Position numbers and translations under genes: made by a program. From NCBI GenBank assembly GCA_018806985.1, contig JADANN010000355.1, positions 901,477-965,476 of the forward strand: DNA of 64,000 nt, read 5' to 3'. Positions 1-12,827 of this stretch are shown here, piece after piece (the first letter of the stretch is position 1; every line of letters begins with the position of its first letter). Under the pieces are notes generated by a model. That model had not been told where the DNA came from. It searched no databases and worked only from the letters and a program-made list of their open reading frames with translations. The stretch is from Angiostrongylus vasorum. Its lineage: Eukaryota; Nematoda; Chromadorea; Rhabditida; Metastrongylidae.

Positions 1-59
1 CTCACATGGAAGCATAATGTGAGAACTGGGATAATGTGATAATGTCTCACATGTGAACT

Positions 60-860
60 CTGCACGGTTGGTTTCCAAGTGGAATACTAAATAGAAGACT
101 CATATAGCGTGGCTTTCAAGAAGGCGAAACCACCGAAACGTCAGTTTTTTTCCTCACTAAGAATGAAGTAACAATCTCCTGGTTGTTCATCAAGAAAACA
201 ATGACATGCAGTCTGCTCGGCCAAACACTTTCGTAACCTTAGCAAATGAGACTTAACACATAAATTTGGATTCGCATAATAAACAGCTTCGCTTCTTCCA
301 GCTAGTTGGTGGAGAGCAGCCACACAGAGTCCTACATGGGCCAGGACTGTGCCTCGGTCAGGTCATAGAATCAGCATGAGGCATGGCGCGAGGTCACGTG
401 TGATAACAAGACATTCATCCTTGCAGTTCATTCTTTCATTTTTGGGATTAATCCAAAACGCTTCAAGAGTTTTACGCGCTGATTTCTTGGATTCCTGTTC
501 GAAGATAGTGACTTCTACTTCAATCTTCTCCGTTGGGTTTGTTTCCCTACGCGCACCTAGTGGAGCGTTTGGTTTCACTTTAAATTTACCGACTAGGTGT
601 TCTTTTACGCGGACGCAGAGTGGTCTACCTGTTTTGCCAATGTATTGCTCTCTGCACGCTTTACAAGAGGTCAGATAACCTGTATCCGACTCAGCAGTCA
701 CCGTCTCTAGCATTAGGGCATGTTATGCAATTGTTCGTTGTACGTAGACGGTCGTGTAAACGGTCACGAACTCCCGGACGTTTTAGAGTGTCCGATGGTA
801 TGAATTATTGATCACTGCAGAAGTTAATGGAAAGTCGGTCTTGGGAATTATCTGCTATCA
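60..860 (-). mobile_element. PLE 3' fragment at the window start
   Basis: Minus-strand GIY-YIG frame 363-713 (YLTSCKACREQYIGKTGRPL, CVRVKEHLVGKFKVK, LEAFWINPKNERMN) followed by the terminal module near 103-146 in eroded form. A short piece, AAGTTAATGGAAAGTCGGTC, at 821-840 recurs outside the PLE end at 41586, which fits terminal repeats on both sides. Confidence 0.75.
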
Positions 861-970
861 GTTCGTTAGAGGTTTTAGGCTCGGTCAATGCGCAGAAAAT
901 TGCCAGCATACAAGTATGCACACCTAAGCAAGTATCTATATGCAAGTACCTATATGAGTAGTTGTATATG

Positions 971-1254
971 GTAAAAGGATAAAGGATAAAGCTCTCGGCG
1001 TTGATCAATCCGTGAGGGATGCGCCATGTGCCATTCAATTTCACCAACCATCGTCAGAGCTGGCTGAATGCATATCTGGCCTACCTAATGACTTGCGGTG
1101 GCCTACTGATTTATCGAGCCTTTGTTGCTATCCTCCCATACAGGTGTAGTACCAACGTCCCTAACCCCGCAAAGATGGAGGGCTTGGTGAGCCTGCGGTG
1201 CGGGATCGGTCCCATGTGTGTTGCAGTGTGCCTCTAACCACTGCGCTACACCCG
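971..1254 (-). repeat. SINE-A (tRNA-like), full length
   Basis: About 280-bp family. On its own strand it begins with a tRNA-like Pol III promoter (GTGTAGCGCAGTGGTTAGAGG box A-like, then GGNATCGATCCC box B-like). A shared body follows (GGTCGGCAAATTGGTACCAG, TATGCATTCAACCACCTCC, GGATTGATCAACGCCGAGAG) and an A/T-rich CTTTATCCTTTATCC-type tail. This copy is reverse-oriented with the promoter end at 1254. Confidence 0.75.
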
Positions 1255-1399
1255 AATCTGTCTATGTTAGATACAGGTAATAATGACGAAACAAATAGAG
1301 AGAGCCATCTGTCGTTGTGCACCTACGTTTTAGCGAAAGTATTGGCATCATTCGTTCCACACTTCATCTCGATATGCCATCTTAAGAGCACGTTTAGTG

Positions 1400-1660
1400 C
1401 GGTGTTTATGATTGCTCTATAATACACACATGGTTGTTGGTTCGACCTTGTATGCCGTAATGAGGATGCCCAGTACCTTTGGGGTCGGAAAGTTGGGCCC
1501 AGAGATGCATGTGAGGATAAAAAACACTTAGTTGATAGGTCGCTAGGCACTTGAAAGTGATTGTGCGAATCAAACACGCATTCAGTCATCTTTTCGATGC
1601 TTAATTAAGTCAGAATGATATGTTGTATCCCTAATGGATTGATTAACATCGAACTCTTTC
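1400..1660 (+). repeat. SINE-A, degenerate
   Basis: ACACACATGGTTGTTGGTTCGACC, the GGTCGGAAAGTTGGGCC body and CCCTAATGGATTGATTAACATC end are recognisable but worn. Confidence 0.45.
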
Positions 1661-2224
1661 TCGTTTACATGTCACCGCTGTACGCGCCTCGTAGCTCGGC
1701 GAAGAGAACCGCACGAGATTCCTCATTTCAGGAGATCCAGCAAAACTCGATTTCTGCTCAGCAACATAAGAGTTCTGCTAGCTGATTTATCAAGTCTTGG
1801 ACAGTGGTTAGCTATGAAGTTCTTAGCGCAACTATTCACCATATTTGACGAACGCGTCGCCATGGTGACAAATGCAATGCCTAGGCAGTGGAAAAGTGGT
1901 CCTTGGGAATGTTCGTTTTCAATAAAATCGCTTTCTTGCAATGCCATGGCATTTTTTTTTCATGTAATCAAGTAGATTTTATATCAATTATGTCCTAATG
2001 ATTAGTCATAAATGCTCATTCACTGCTGCAAGAGTGAAAATGTCTGGCTTCCAGTCTCCCTGACATAAGGCTTTAAATCTTTGCTACACTAACGTGTCAA
2101 GCTCTTCTGCTGGCAAATATGACATCTCGTCCATTTTTTTCGTGAATTTTTAAAAATTTCCCAAAGTGAATAAGGTGATTTAGGTATTCACTTCTCATTG
2201 ATTCATTAGTAATGACTGTTATAG

Positions 2225-5200
2225 TTGAAGATGATCAACCAGAACCACATAAAATGATGCAGTTGGCATCTTATCAAAGCCGTTAGTCTTTGTTTTTCGA
2301 GCTGAGTTCAGTAGTTTTCTGAACAGAATGATATTAAATAATAGGAAGACGATTATCAACTTCATGGACAGAGAATCTCGATTCACCTAGCGAACAGAAA
2401 TCACCACTGCCCGTCAAATCACCGGATTCCAGGACAGGATCATCAAGAGTAATTTCGTGACGTTATCATTAATTGGTAATCCAAGACGTGATAATCCTTT
2501 ACAGAGCTTCTTTCCGCGATCAACTGAAGTGCATCCATATCTGGATGAAGAGGTATGACTCCAGAACAGTTCAGATGTTTACAAAAGAGTAAACGATTTC
2601 AGTGCTTTTGTTCAGTCGCCATCCCTTAATGATGACGTGAAAGATGAACGAAAGGACGAGAAGCATGACAGAAGAACCACCAAACGAGACTCGATAAAGG
2701 ACCAATTGATGAGGTTCAAAATAAAGGTTGATTTCTAGATTCCGTCGTAGTACCCTTAGGTAAGAAGATGTTGATAGGTTTTCGTAGACAATTTCATAGA
2801 TGATAACCAGCGCATGGTTAAATTATCGTAATTGGAATTAAGATAGGGTGTGACGAATGTCAACTTCAGTGTTTTCTTTGAACTCCTTCCAGTACATTTT
2901 CTGTCTGTAACGATGTAAATTGTCCTCAGAAAAGTGTTCTCCAAGTGAAACTTATTGAATCATTTTGAAAGCTGTAATGTACTCCAGTCTGGTTTAGATT
3001 GAGTTCTCTTTTCAAGCAGCTCCTTGATGGTAAGCAAAATATGATCTGAACTTCTTAATTTGTGAACGTGGGCGTAATCAGCACAGTTGTACAGTTCATT
3101 GTCGGGCTAACGGTTTTCGTTTGATCTTCCATGACGGTTCGTCGAGGTAGGGAAAACGTTAAAGCTAGAATGCTTTCCTTATACACAGTTTGTCGTTTAT
3201 TTCTTCAACTTCTTCCACAATATCTATATAGTTTGTTGGAAAAAATCTCAGCATGGGGAAAACGATAGTGGGGATGTGATCGATCCTCGGAGGTATCGTC
3301 CCACGAGGTAGTCCTCAGGCCCAGCGACAGCTTCTCTTTTTCTCAAAAACGTGCTGCAAATAGAAGTCTGGAATTATGATCCCAATCCTTGTGTCGGTAT
3401 CCTATTTCAAATTTCCCTCTCCTATATCGATTTCACTGGCATTTCCTAATCTCGAACTAAAGTCTGCAATGGCAATTTTACAGAAGTGCTTTCCGTCCGT
3501 ATTTGCTCCAACTGGTCATAGAACGTATCTAATTCCCTAAAAAAGTGTTGAGTTCATAATGTTGGTTTTTTCCGGTGCAAAAGATGAGTGCGCAGAATGC
3601 TCAAGCTTAGTAGTAGAATGTCCTTAAGTTGACATGTTCGTTAAGGGTGAATGTGTGCTACGAATTCGGTACCCACTGACGTTTTGTGAGAGCGCCATCA
3701 GTCCACGGACTATAAAGGTTTCGCGCTTGATGTTCCGTCCTCAAGTTATTCTATGATCTAAAGGTTCACTGTTTAATTACTGAATATTGGTCTTCTTACT
3801 ATTGGTGCGCTCTGCGGCATTTAAGACAGTGTGAGGATCGGTTTGCTTATGACGTTTTATGCGACATACCTTTCATCCCTTGTTACCTGTCTCATCACCT
3901 GAGATTGCTGGCTGCTAGAACTGGTTGAGTCATTTTCTTAAACTCCTGGGGCAGTCTTACTAAGGCTTTCACAAGTCTTCAGCGAACTCTTGAGCTCTGG
4001 AGGTTCTGTTATATTATATGATCGTCCCTCACCTGCAAATCGCAGTTCAGCACACAGGAGAACCTTTCAGCTAGCAATGATGGGGTAAACCATTGTAGAC
4101 ACTCCATTAATGAGAAATAGTAATTTAATACTAAAACAGATATTGTTAGATGCTGTACATTAGAATATTCCGTTAAAGGCTGGAAAGGTACTAGAGGATG
4201 TGCACGACCGCTTGGTTGAAGACCATTCGTCGGCAACGGTAGCTCCAATCATGGTAAGCTAATCTGTTGAGCATTAAGGAGTAAAAAAAGGAAAAAAGGG
4301 ATGAAATGAAACAAAATGTGTCGAACAAAAAAATGACTGGTTTTCTTCCTTTTTTTTCAACGAATTGTGAACTTTTTTCACAGTCACCGGGAACACCGCT
4401 ACAAGATCAAACGTCAACGGTGGATATGGACGAGTCCATTTCTATTGATGACCGAATCAAAAGGTTTGCTTCTAGAATGATAATACAATGGCAGTATATT
4501 TCATTTCTGTCCCGTAAGGAGACGTATGGAACGATTTTTTGGGGAATAAACTCACACAGGCTTTTTACCTTTGCTATTCCGTTTGGAATTGAGTGGACGA
4601 CTGTTTCTATTCGTTTCAGCCCTACATTATCGCAGTCTTCGAAGCGTACATCAACATCAGCCGAATTAAAGGCATCTATGAGGACTAAGCTTCGAAAACA
4701 AGTGAGTGTAGCACGGCAAGAATTGTGCTTTACAGTCTACTATCCCATTATTGGTACCTATGAAGGGTGAAACTCCATATACCATGACGAACTCTACTAT
4801 TAGTATGAAAATCATGACATAAGTCAGTCAGAATCACATCGCCATTTGTCGTCGTCTTTCATCGGAAAGAAGGCTAGGTAAAAAACTAACTCACGTAAAC
4901 TGTCTGCAAATTCGTTAACTATTAGGTACGAGACGGTAATAAAGTATAAGGATAAAGCTCTCGACGTTGATCAATCTCTAAGGGATGCGCTATCCATTCA
5001 CCTTCATCAAGACTTCATTAAGCATCGTTAAATGTGATTGAATGCATATGTGACTTGTACAGTGACTCGCGGTGGCCTACTAATTCATCGAATCGGCACT
5101 GCTATCCTCCCAGACAAGTCCGGTACTAATTTGCCAACCTCGGAGAAATAGAAGGCTTGGTGACCCTGTGGCAAGGGATCGATCCGATGTGTATCGCGGG

Positions 5201-5960
5201 ACACCTCTAAACATTGCGCTACACGCGCCTATTCTTGAGATGATATCGGTAGAGAATGAAAGAGTGTAGGGGATAAATATGGGATATTATGTAAGTGCAA
5301 GAATCTTTCGAGTCTTTTGTTCCGTCTAATGAGATCGCGTTATACACTTAGGCTGAGCAAGCAGTGGAACGAAAACGAGGATCCGTGCAGTTAGCTAAAC
5401 GTCTACAACGACGTTTAACCATCCATCAAGAGGTATATGTTTTATCACTGCATCTGTAAGAAGTGTTACTACCGCACCAGTTCAGTAATTTTCTTTTGGC
5501 AGCTTCATAACTATGGTGTTTGGTCCTATAGGTGTCTAAAGATGTTCTATTCTCGTAGTAGAAGATGGTTCACATTCTTGTCGATGTCTCTGTTAGAGGC
5601 TTTGTTTTCACTGAACGCCAAAGCGAACTGATAGATATACCAGTGCAAGATTTATTTAAATAGTTTGAAAGCTTGTTTTTCAAGGAAGGGCCTACTGAAG
5701 GTGAACTCAAGTCAGTTGATGAGCAAATCGAGCACGCGCTAGAGGTATGACTCTATCCTTTCACTTGTTTTCAACAAGTTTCCAGATTCACAAATCTTGA
5801 AATATTTCCTCAGATAATTTGGAACTTCAGTACCGTTGTTGTTAACGAGAATTTCGGATACGACTTTCAGATTGGAGCTCGGTTTCTTCATGAACAGGAA
5901 TCGATGAATCCTCCAGACGATGTACAATACTCATTCTTTGTTGAGGATGAGGATCAAGAG
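2225..5960 (+). CDS. mks-6: mks-6 N-terminal exons
   Basis: Nine exons: 2225-2281, 2345-2448, 2505-2552, 2616-2713, 4384-4463, 4620-4701, 5352-5432, 5664-5744 and 5814-5960. They encode a charged, low-conservation region (for example [52 protein letters not shown]) followed by a conserved-looking segment starting [19 protein letters not shown]. Phases match across all junctions except between 2713 (phase 2) and 4384 (phase 0). Those two exons have the same entry and exit phase, so they could be alternatives (see findings) or an exon is missing in 2714-4383. The first four exons are supported only by phase, short introns (53-63 bp) and composition, so they are the least certain. No upstream ATG exon is identified; 1660-2224 shows nothing else I can support. 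Confidence 0.68.
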
Positions 5961-8900
5961 GTTACCTATTTGCTAAAATATTTAAAAAATTTCGTCCTTA
6001 TAATTGAAGAGTGCATGTAGCGCAGTGGTAAGAGGTGTGCTGGTTTCCTGGTGTCCCGCTACACCCATGTGGTCGTTGGTCCAACCTCACGGCACGAATG
6101 AACCAAATCCTTAAACCCTTCGTGGTCCGCAAATTATGCCAGAGTTGTCCGGAATGATGAAAACACTGACTAGTTATACAGGCCTATCACCGCTAATCAT
6201 TAATTGTATAGGCCCGATGAGCACTGAACATCCATGAATGGTGTTGGTTCGTTCTTGACCTCGCCAAAAGAATGTGTTCATTCGTCTGAAAAAACATTAA
6301 TCCACCCTTTTGATGAACTTTCGGGAACACCACAATCTTTTACTTTAATCTACTGCCTATTCTTTGTTCATGGCAAAGTAATATGTAAAATACAACCATA
6401 ACGATGCTGAGATGTTAGCAAAACCACATTGTGATTTCGATTGCAGCTTCAGTTTAGCTGAGTTTAATGCCTATTTGTGCTCACCAGATCGATTCCCATT
6501 AGCAGATGTTTGTTGATATCAACGTTAGAGTAAAACACAACCTGAAAGAAATGCAAAGCAGGATCATCGGCTAGTGTGGTAGATAGCACGTGAGCCTTAC
6601 AAATGTTTTATCGCGGGATTGAAACCCAATCAAGTTTCCGAATTTTGCTCATGTCTTAGCAACTTTGTGATTGTATTTCTCAAACATGTTGTCTGCCTTT
6701 TATGACCAAATTAATTTTGTCCATCTGCCATCAACATCAAAAAATTGCTCCAGGCTGGTTGTCATTTTTGCTATGAGAATATATAACGCAAAAAATGTCA
6801 CAGTTCTTATGCGTTTCGTTCAGTTAATAGTGGTGAAGGTCTACTTGGTATTGAGTTTTCCTAACAATTTCTGGAAGAGCAACCAGAAATTTTGGGGTGC
6901 TGTCCTAAAAATTTGGTACGAAGAGACCTGAAATTGGTCGTAATGTGTTTTGAAGCCTACAAATGAACTTATGGTATTATGGCTTTATCATGCATTGTTT
7001 ATCATGACCAGTACCTTCCTTCAAAACATACGAAACCTATGTCTGATAGTTGCAAACCTATGTACTGCTTTCTTGTTAAGCAGCTACATAGTATGAATTA
7101 CAAACCGATCAAATCGACGGCTTCTCTTATTCCAAGTTCAAACATTAATGTTGAGTACCTTAGACGTCTTAGATACCTAGCACGCCATTGGATTAACGTA
7201 GTCAATTCGGCTAATCAGATGGTTCGTAAACAGGTCGAAGTCCTATCCAACAAAAAAGATGCTTATGGTGCTTTTAAGACCGGGAATGGTTAATGACGTC
7301 TTTTTTCTGGAACTCACGCGTAATCTTTGGGAGTATCCATTAAGAGGACGATGATCTAGCTTAAGAAAACCAAGTGCGATGTCTTCGAATTTACCAAAAC
7401 GTCAAGATGCGACCTACTTGCTCTTCGTACGAGATCTTGGCAGTGGTTCCTAACAGCTTCAATGAGGCGTTACCACCTTATCACACGTCCATCTGCGTGT
7501 CATTAGCAGACCTTCAATGAATATTGTAGCCGTTCGAATTGGATCCACAGTACTGAACCTTTTTTGGGAACCTATTCGCTCCCATTGCTGTCCGGTAAAT
7601 AATACCATGAAAACCGGGTTTCATTTAACCTCGGGATAAACAACTGTGCTTTCTTAGGTAGCTGAACTGACACGCAGTTGTTATAAAAGTTCTTATTCGG
7701 CTAGCGTTTCGAGGCCTTCGCCATCCTCAGGGCTACAATTCGGCTGACGTTTCGACGCCTTCGCCATCTTCAGAGCTATAATTCTGCTAGCTGCGCTATT
7801 CAGTCCTGGACATACGCTAACAGTTTTGTATTGAGCAGGTTGAATGTTTCAGCCACATCCATCAGTTACTGGTTCCATTCTTGAGTACAGAAGAGGAGAA
7901 ATTGAATATGATGTTGACCAGGACCATGTCTTGCACTATCGCCCGAATCCATTGGATCTGGAGGCAAACAGATGAGTTTTTTTTTCGAATATCGATAGCG
8001 AAAAAAGTTAAGTTCTTTGGAAGCGATATCAAATTTAGTATTTGTCAGAATAATAGCAGTTCTATAAATTATAAACTACCAAGATAATGAGAATTTTTCA
8101 GACAGATGAATTCCTCACTGGCTATGCAACTGTTACCTCATGGTGTCCCCACATCTGGAATACAACAGTTACCATTTGTTACAGCGTTGAAGGTGAAATA
8201 GTTTTATTTTAAATTTAGCTTAGTTATAATTGCACTGTACCGTGATAGTTAGAGTTGCCCAGCAATATACACTGGATCAGTTTCTGGTTCGCTTCTGCAC
8301 CCAGGCTCACGAGGGATTCCATGACTTTGTGGTCGGTGAAATGAAACCAAATTCGTATGACCGATTCAGGCGTAGTCTGATCTTTTTTCCTATTTCGTTG
8401 AGTACATTGAGCATCGCCTCTTCTTCAATGATACTCGTTGAAAAGGTGACTATCTCATCCGCAAAACGAAGATTTGATAGGAAATTTTGATCAATACGTA
8501 TGCTATTCTCTTTCCAATCAAGTGATTTCATTGTCCACTGCAATCCTGCAGTAAACGGCCTTGGCAATACTTTGTCGCCTTGTCGAACCTCTTTTTCTGC
8601 GGGTATGATGAGAGGTTGAGGAAAAGGCTACGATATGTGCTTCTGTGCCGATAACAGCCTGCAAGTGCTCGTATGTAGGACGGGTCCACTCTTTTGTCAA
8701 CGAGCGCTGATGGGATCGCATTCGTTTCGACGCTGTCAAACGCTTTCTCGTACTTGGTAGGAGAAGAGGCAGATAGTACTCTCGAAAGACTTCTATGACC
8801 CGTGATACGGTTTCAGTGTGGTCCATGCATCAGAATACCTCTCGGAATTCTGCTTGTTGGATTGGTTGTGCCTAATCCAAGGTCTTCGGTATTCGCAGAA

Positions 8901-11900
8901 GGATATTTTTTCGTGAAGAGCTTTGTAGAATACATTTAACAGGTACATTCGTCTTCAGTTACGAAGATCCGCTCGCTCACCTTTCTTGGGTGTGATGATC
9001 GTGTACAACGTCCACTGTCTGGTTTTTCTCTTTCTAAAGGTAAGACGTCATGTGGGTTATGAAGAGCACAAGCAATTTGTGGCAGCCAGGTCTAAGGAAA
9101 TCGGCGGTCGTATTGTCGGGTCATGGAGCTGTTCCTGTCTTGTTTTCTATCACAATATGAACTTCATTCATAGGGTGAAACTGTCGGAAGTTTTTCACCA
9201 GCTAGGATTTCAGGTTCGAGATGAGGACTGTGAAGCGAAGAGATTACTGTGGAACTTTTTCCGTTATCAATTCCATATCGCTGAGAGATATGGTGACAGT
9301 TTCATCTTCGTGGTGGGTAGCGGAACACTACAGTAGTAAAGATCCTGACCGCATTTCTTCAGCCTACATCGTCTTATAGCTCCTTCCAATATTTCTTTGC
9401 CACTACTGAAGTAAGTCGTCCTACAAAGATCTTCAACGGTTGGAATTTATTATCACCGTGTTAGGTATGTTGCAGTAGGATCAAGTTCCAGTTTCCTTCT
9501 TTCGAGTAAATCCTTAGTGGGAATGGCGATACGGTCCTATCTTCTTGTTTGAGGAACTGGTGCGAATTCGGCACAAATTTTAACTTCTTCGACAAGCAGC
9601 TTGTAGTCTTCGGTCAGCTCTTCCTTTATCTGTCAGTCACATGGGGAGAGGATTTTTCGAGAACATCCTCATCGTACACAACTGATATTCGAGAAACTAC
9701 TAAGTACCCGCATAGACACTCGAACATCGTAGCAATGGGCACGCATATAATTTTTGTTTGTCTGTGAAACAATTTTTGTGCCATGGTAACAGTCTACGTA
9801 ATTGACAATAATCCACCATTTAGATCATGCAAAAGGAGGACACTCTTTACAACTACGTAAAGGCCGAGACATGGAAAACATTTTTTGGACAAGTTTGAAA
9901 GAAGTGACTACATACAACTTGATCTTTTTCTCAGTGTCATATATTTTGAGCAGCATCCTTTGATTGGTGATGAGGTTAGTGCAGGTAGATAGTAGAAGAT
10001 GTCGAATTTGTTAAGCACTTGTCGTGTTTGCTTCTAGAGTCTTCTGTTATATCACACAAAATCAATCAGTTGGATATATTGCGATATCGTAGGCACCTAT
10101 AGCACACAGAAGTGTCGTGCATTACAGATGGTCGTTGGCTTTTAATACAAGCTTGGGCTGACCAAATCTAGCATCTGTCTGGGGTCAAAAAAATCCGTGT
10201 CAGAACTGTCCTAGAGGATAAAAAACAATGGTTTTTTATATCGTTAGACAGCTGCAAGTCATTTTATAAGCTAAAATATCTAGTCAGTTACTTCTGCGAT
10301 GCTCAGTGGAGTTGAATGCATAACTCAACTCTAAGGATTTGGGCAGTGTCGAACGTTTTATGTACTTATTCTACGTTGAGGGTTCAATTTTTTATCTCAT
10401 TTTACTGTTTGCAGTCTTTTTCTTCTTTAACATTTTTAAGGACAAGTTCGATTTACGTCTACGTATCCGCTACGATGAGCAATGCCAACGTATCAACGAC
10501 ATGACCGACGTACTAATGGACGCAGAAAACTTAGCGAAAAGGTTGCTGTAGATGAATAAGAATCCACCGTTCGACTTCGTATTCGCTTTCAATTTTATAA
10601 AATGCAAGAAATCGATAAGACTTTATAAGTCTTATCGATTTCTTGCATTTATAACTGTGAAAATTCAGAATCAAACACTAAATTGAGCAATCCACTAAAT
10701 GTGTGGAAGTTACGAACTGAGGATGTTACAAATGGCATTAGAGCTATAAGTATTAACAACGCTCTCCCTCTCTATCTCTTCCTCCCCCTCTTGTTTATAT
10801 TGTCATTAAATTTCAAGTAATCTCACCATCTATCGAAAATAGAGTAGAGGTACCGTAACCAACAACACAACCAATCACACACGTGAGAATTTGAGCTGCC
10901 GATCAGCATTATCGTAGTAACCCGTCACATAGCCATCACATTCTGATGCTTCTCTTTTTAGTGAAAATGCGTCAGATATTCGAGAACATGCCGAGGCACT
11001 GTACAATGACGTAAGGAAAGTTTCTGACGAACTCTTAAGTGAATACGCTGAATTGGAGAATTGCCGAAATCGACAAGGGTACACGACATCTCCGCTGAAG
11101 TATTGTCTCAGTGACGATGATGAGAACAGGTGCGCTCCTGATCTCACATACTCATGTTGAGTAGAACGACCTGAGCTCACTATGACTTAGTCTGATACCG
11201 ACTCAGCTGTTTTTGTTGAGGTTCTATGTCGGTTTTGAACTTTCGAAGTGCCTATTTTGCAAGATAAATTACTATGAAGATAAATTGCTAGTGTTTCCGA
11301 TCACTGCCAGACACCTGCAGTCCGGAGTTTTGCAAATATCTCAGCATCATTGTGGTTGTAGTTGGAATAATATCCTACCATGAAAAGTTGTAGTAGGCAG
11401 AAAATAAAGAGTGAACATTGTGATTTCAACTACACCTCAGCTGAACTGGGTTCAATACCGGTTTGGGCTGCCCAGATCAATTCCGTTGATGGGTATTTAC
11501 TGATAGCACTGTTCGATAGAAAAGTAGCTGAGAGACAAGCGAGACGAAGGACCCGCATGGTGTAGTGGTGAACACGTTAGCCCGCGGGAAGGGTAATAGC
11601 GCGTTTGTTCCCCACCGCAGACACCTGCAGTCCGGAGTTTTGCAAATATCTCAACATCATTGTGATTGTAGTTCGCATAATACCCTACCATGAAAAGTTT
11701 TGGTGGGCAGAAAATAAAAAAGTGAACATTACTAGTCTTTATTTGACATGCTTTTTTCTAAAGGAGATTGTGAAAGCACCAAAAATGGAACAAACAAATT
11801 ATCTTCAAGAGATTAGTTGGTCAGGAAGAAACTGCCACTGCTGTATAAAGTCTGTTCACATACTCGCTACGGGATCCGATCGTTGGCTGTGTGACCACTG

Positions 11901-12766
11901 TAAGGGCCACTAAAGGAAGAATGGCATCGGAAAATGCAGAGGCTTTAGACTAATGCCAAATTTATCTGCTTTTTTGAATGAATGAACACCTGTAGAGACC
12001 ATCGAACCAGTTTTTTCCAGAACGATACTTGGCAAATTAACTGCGGACAATCCAGTTACGCCTTTGGCCGCTCTGCCAACTGATGAACGAAAGCGAATCG
12101 GTAGATTTTTTAACGCTGTACTTTAAAGAAATAACCACTGTGAAAGGAGCTTTTAGTTTCTTGTTGAAATTTTCTTCTCAGTTTTCTTTCTGAAATAAAT
12201 TTCTCTGCCTGAGTATGCGTTTACCATTTAGAGTCAATGAGGCAAAAATCGATCCAGGTGGCACTGTATTTCAATGATATCTTCATTTGTAAGTCAAAAA
12301 ACGATGCCGTTGGAAGGCTTTCACTATCGATTTGATCAGTTGTATAATTTAGAGGTGAGCCAGCAATCAAATTTTTTCTACCGACCTAACATCACCTGTT
12401 GTGAGGATCCCAGTACTTCTTGCAATCGATTTGTTCCACTGTATCCGTCACCTACGACGGTCTTTGGATTCGTGTTTGAGTTCGACTGTTGCATGAGGGT
12501 TTTTTTGGTCCTTTGAATGTCGTTAAGTGCTGATAGAGTCGATTCTTCTGCAATCCTGGAACTGTAGTGCTACGACATTCCCAGATTTTCATAACGGACA
12601 CTGGTTAGCTTTTGTGATTGGAGGAACAGAACTGGTCCTCAACAAGTCTTGTACCAATCTATCAACCCACAGAATTGGGAAGCTTTGAGGACACAAGTGA
12701 GGTCAAGCTACAGCCTTGCTAGTACTAAACATTGTCTCTACCGCTACACCACGTACCCTTGTAATC

Positions 12767-12827
<61 letters not shown>

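Noticed and set aside
5595..5663. Apparent coding extension upstream of the exon at 5664 with an in-frame TAG
   Set aside because: The TAG at 5661-5663 is the splice acceptor (TTTAAATAG); exon 5664-5744 is phase 0-0 and fits without the extension.
6979..7293. 104-residue plus-strand frame in the mks-6 intron
   Set aside because: Some coding-like composition but no recognisable family, no splice context and no phase match to neighbouring exons.
10600..10650. microRNA precursor
   Set aside because: Perfect pairing with a 3-base loop and total length of 51 bases does not look like a nematode pre-miRNA.
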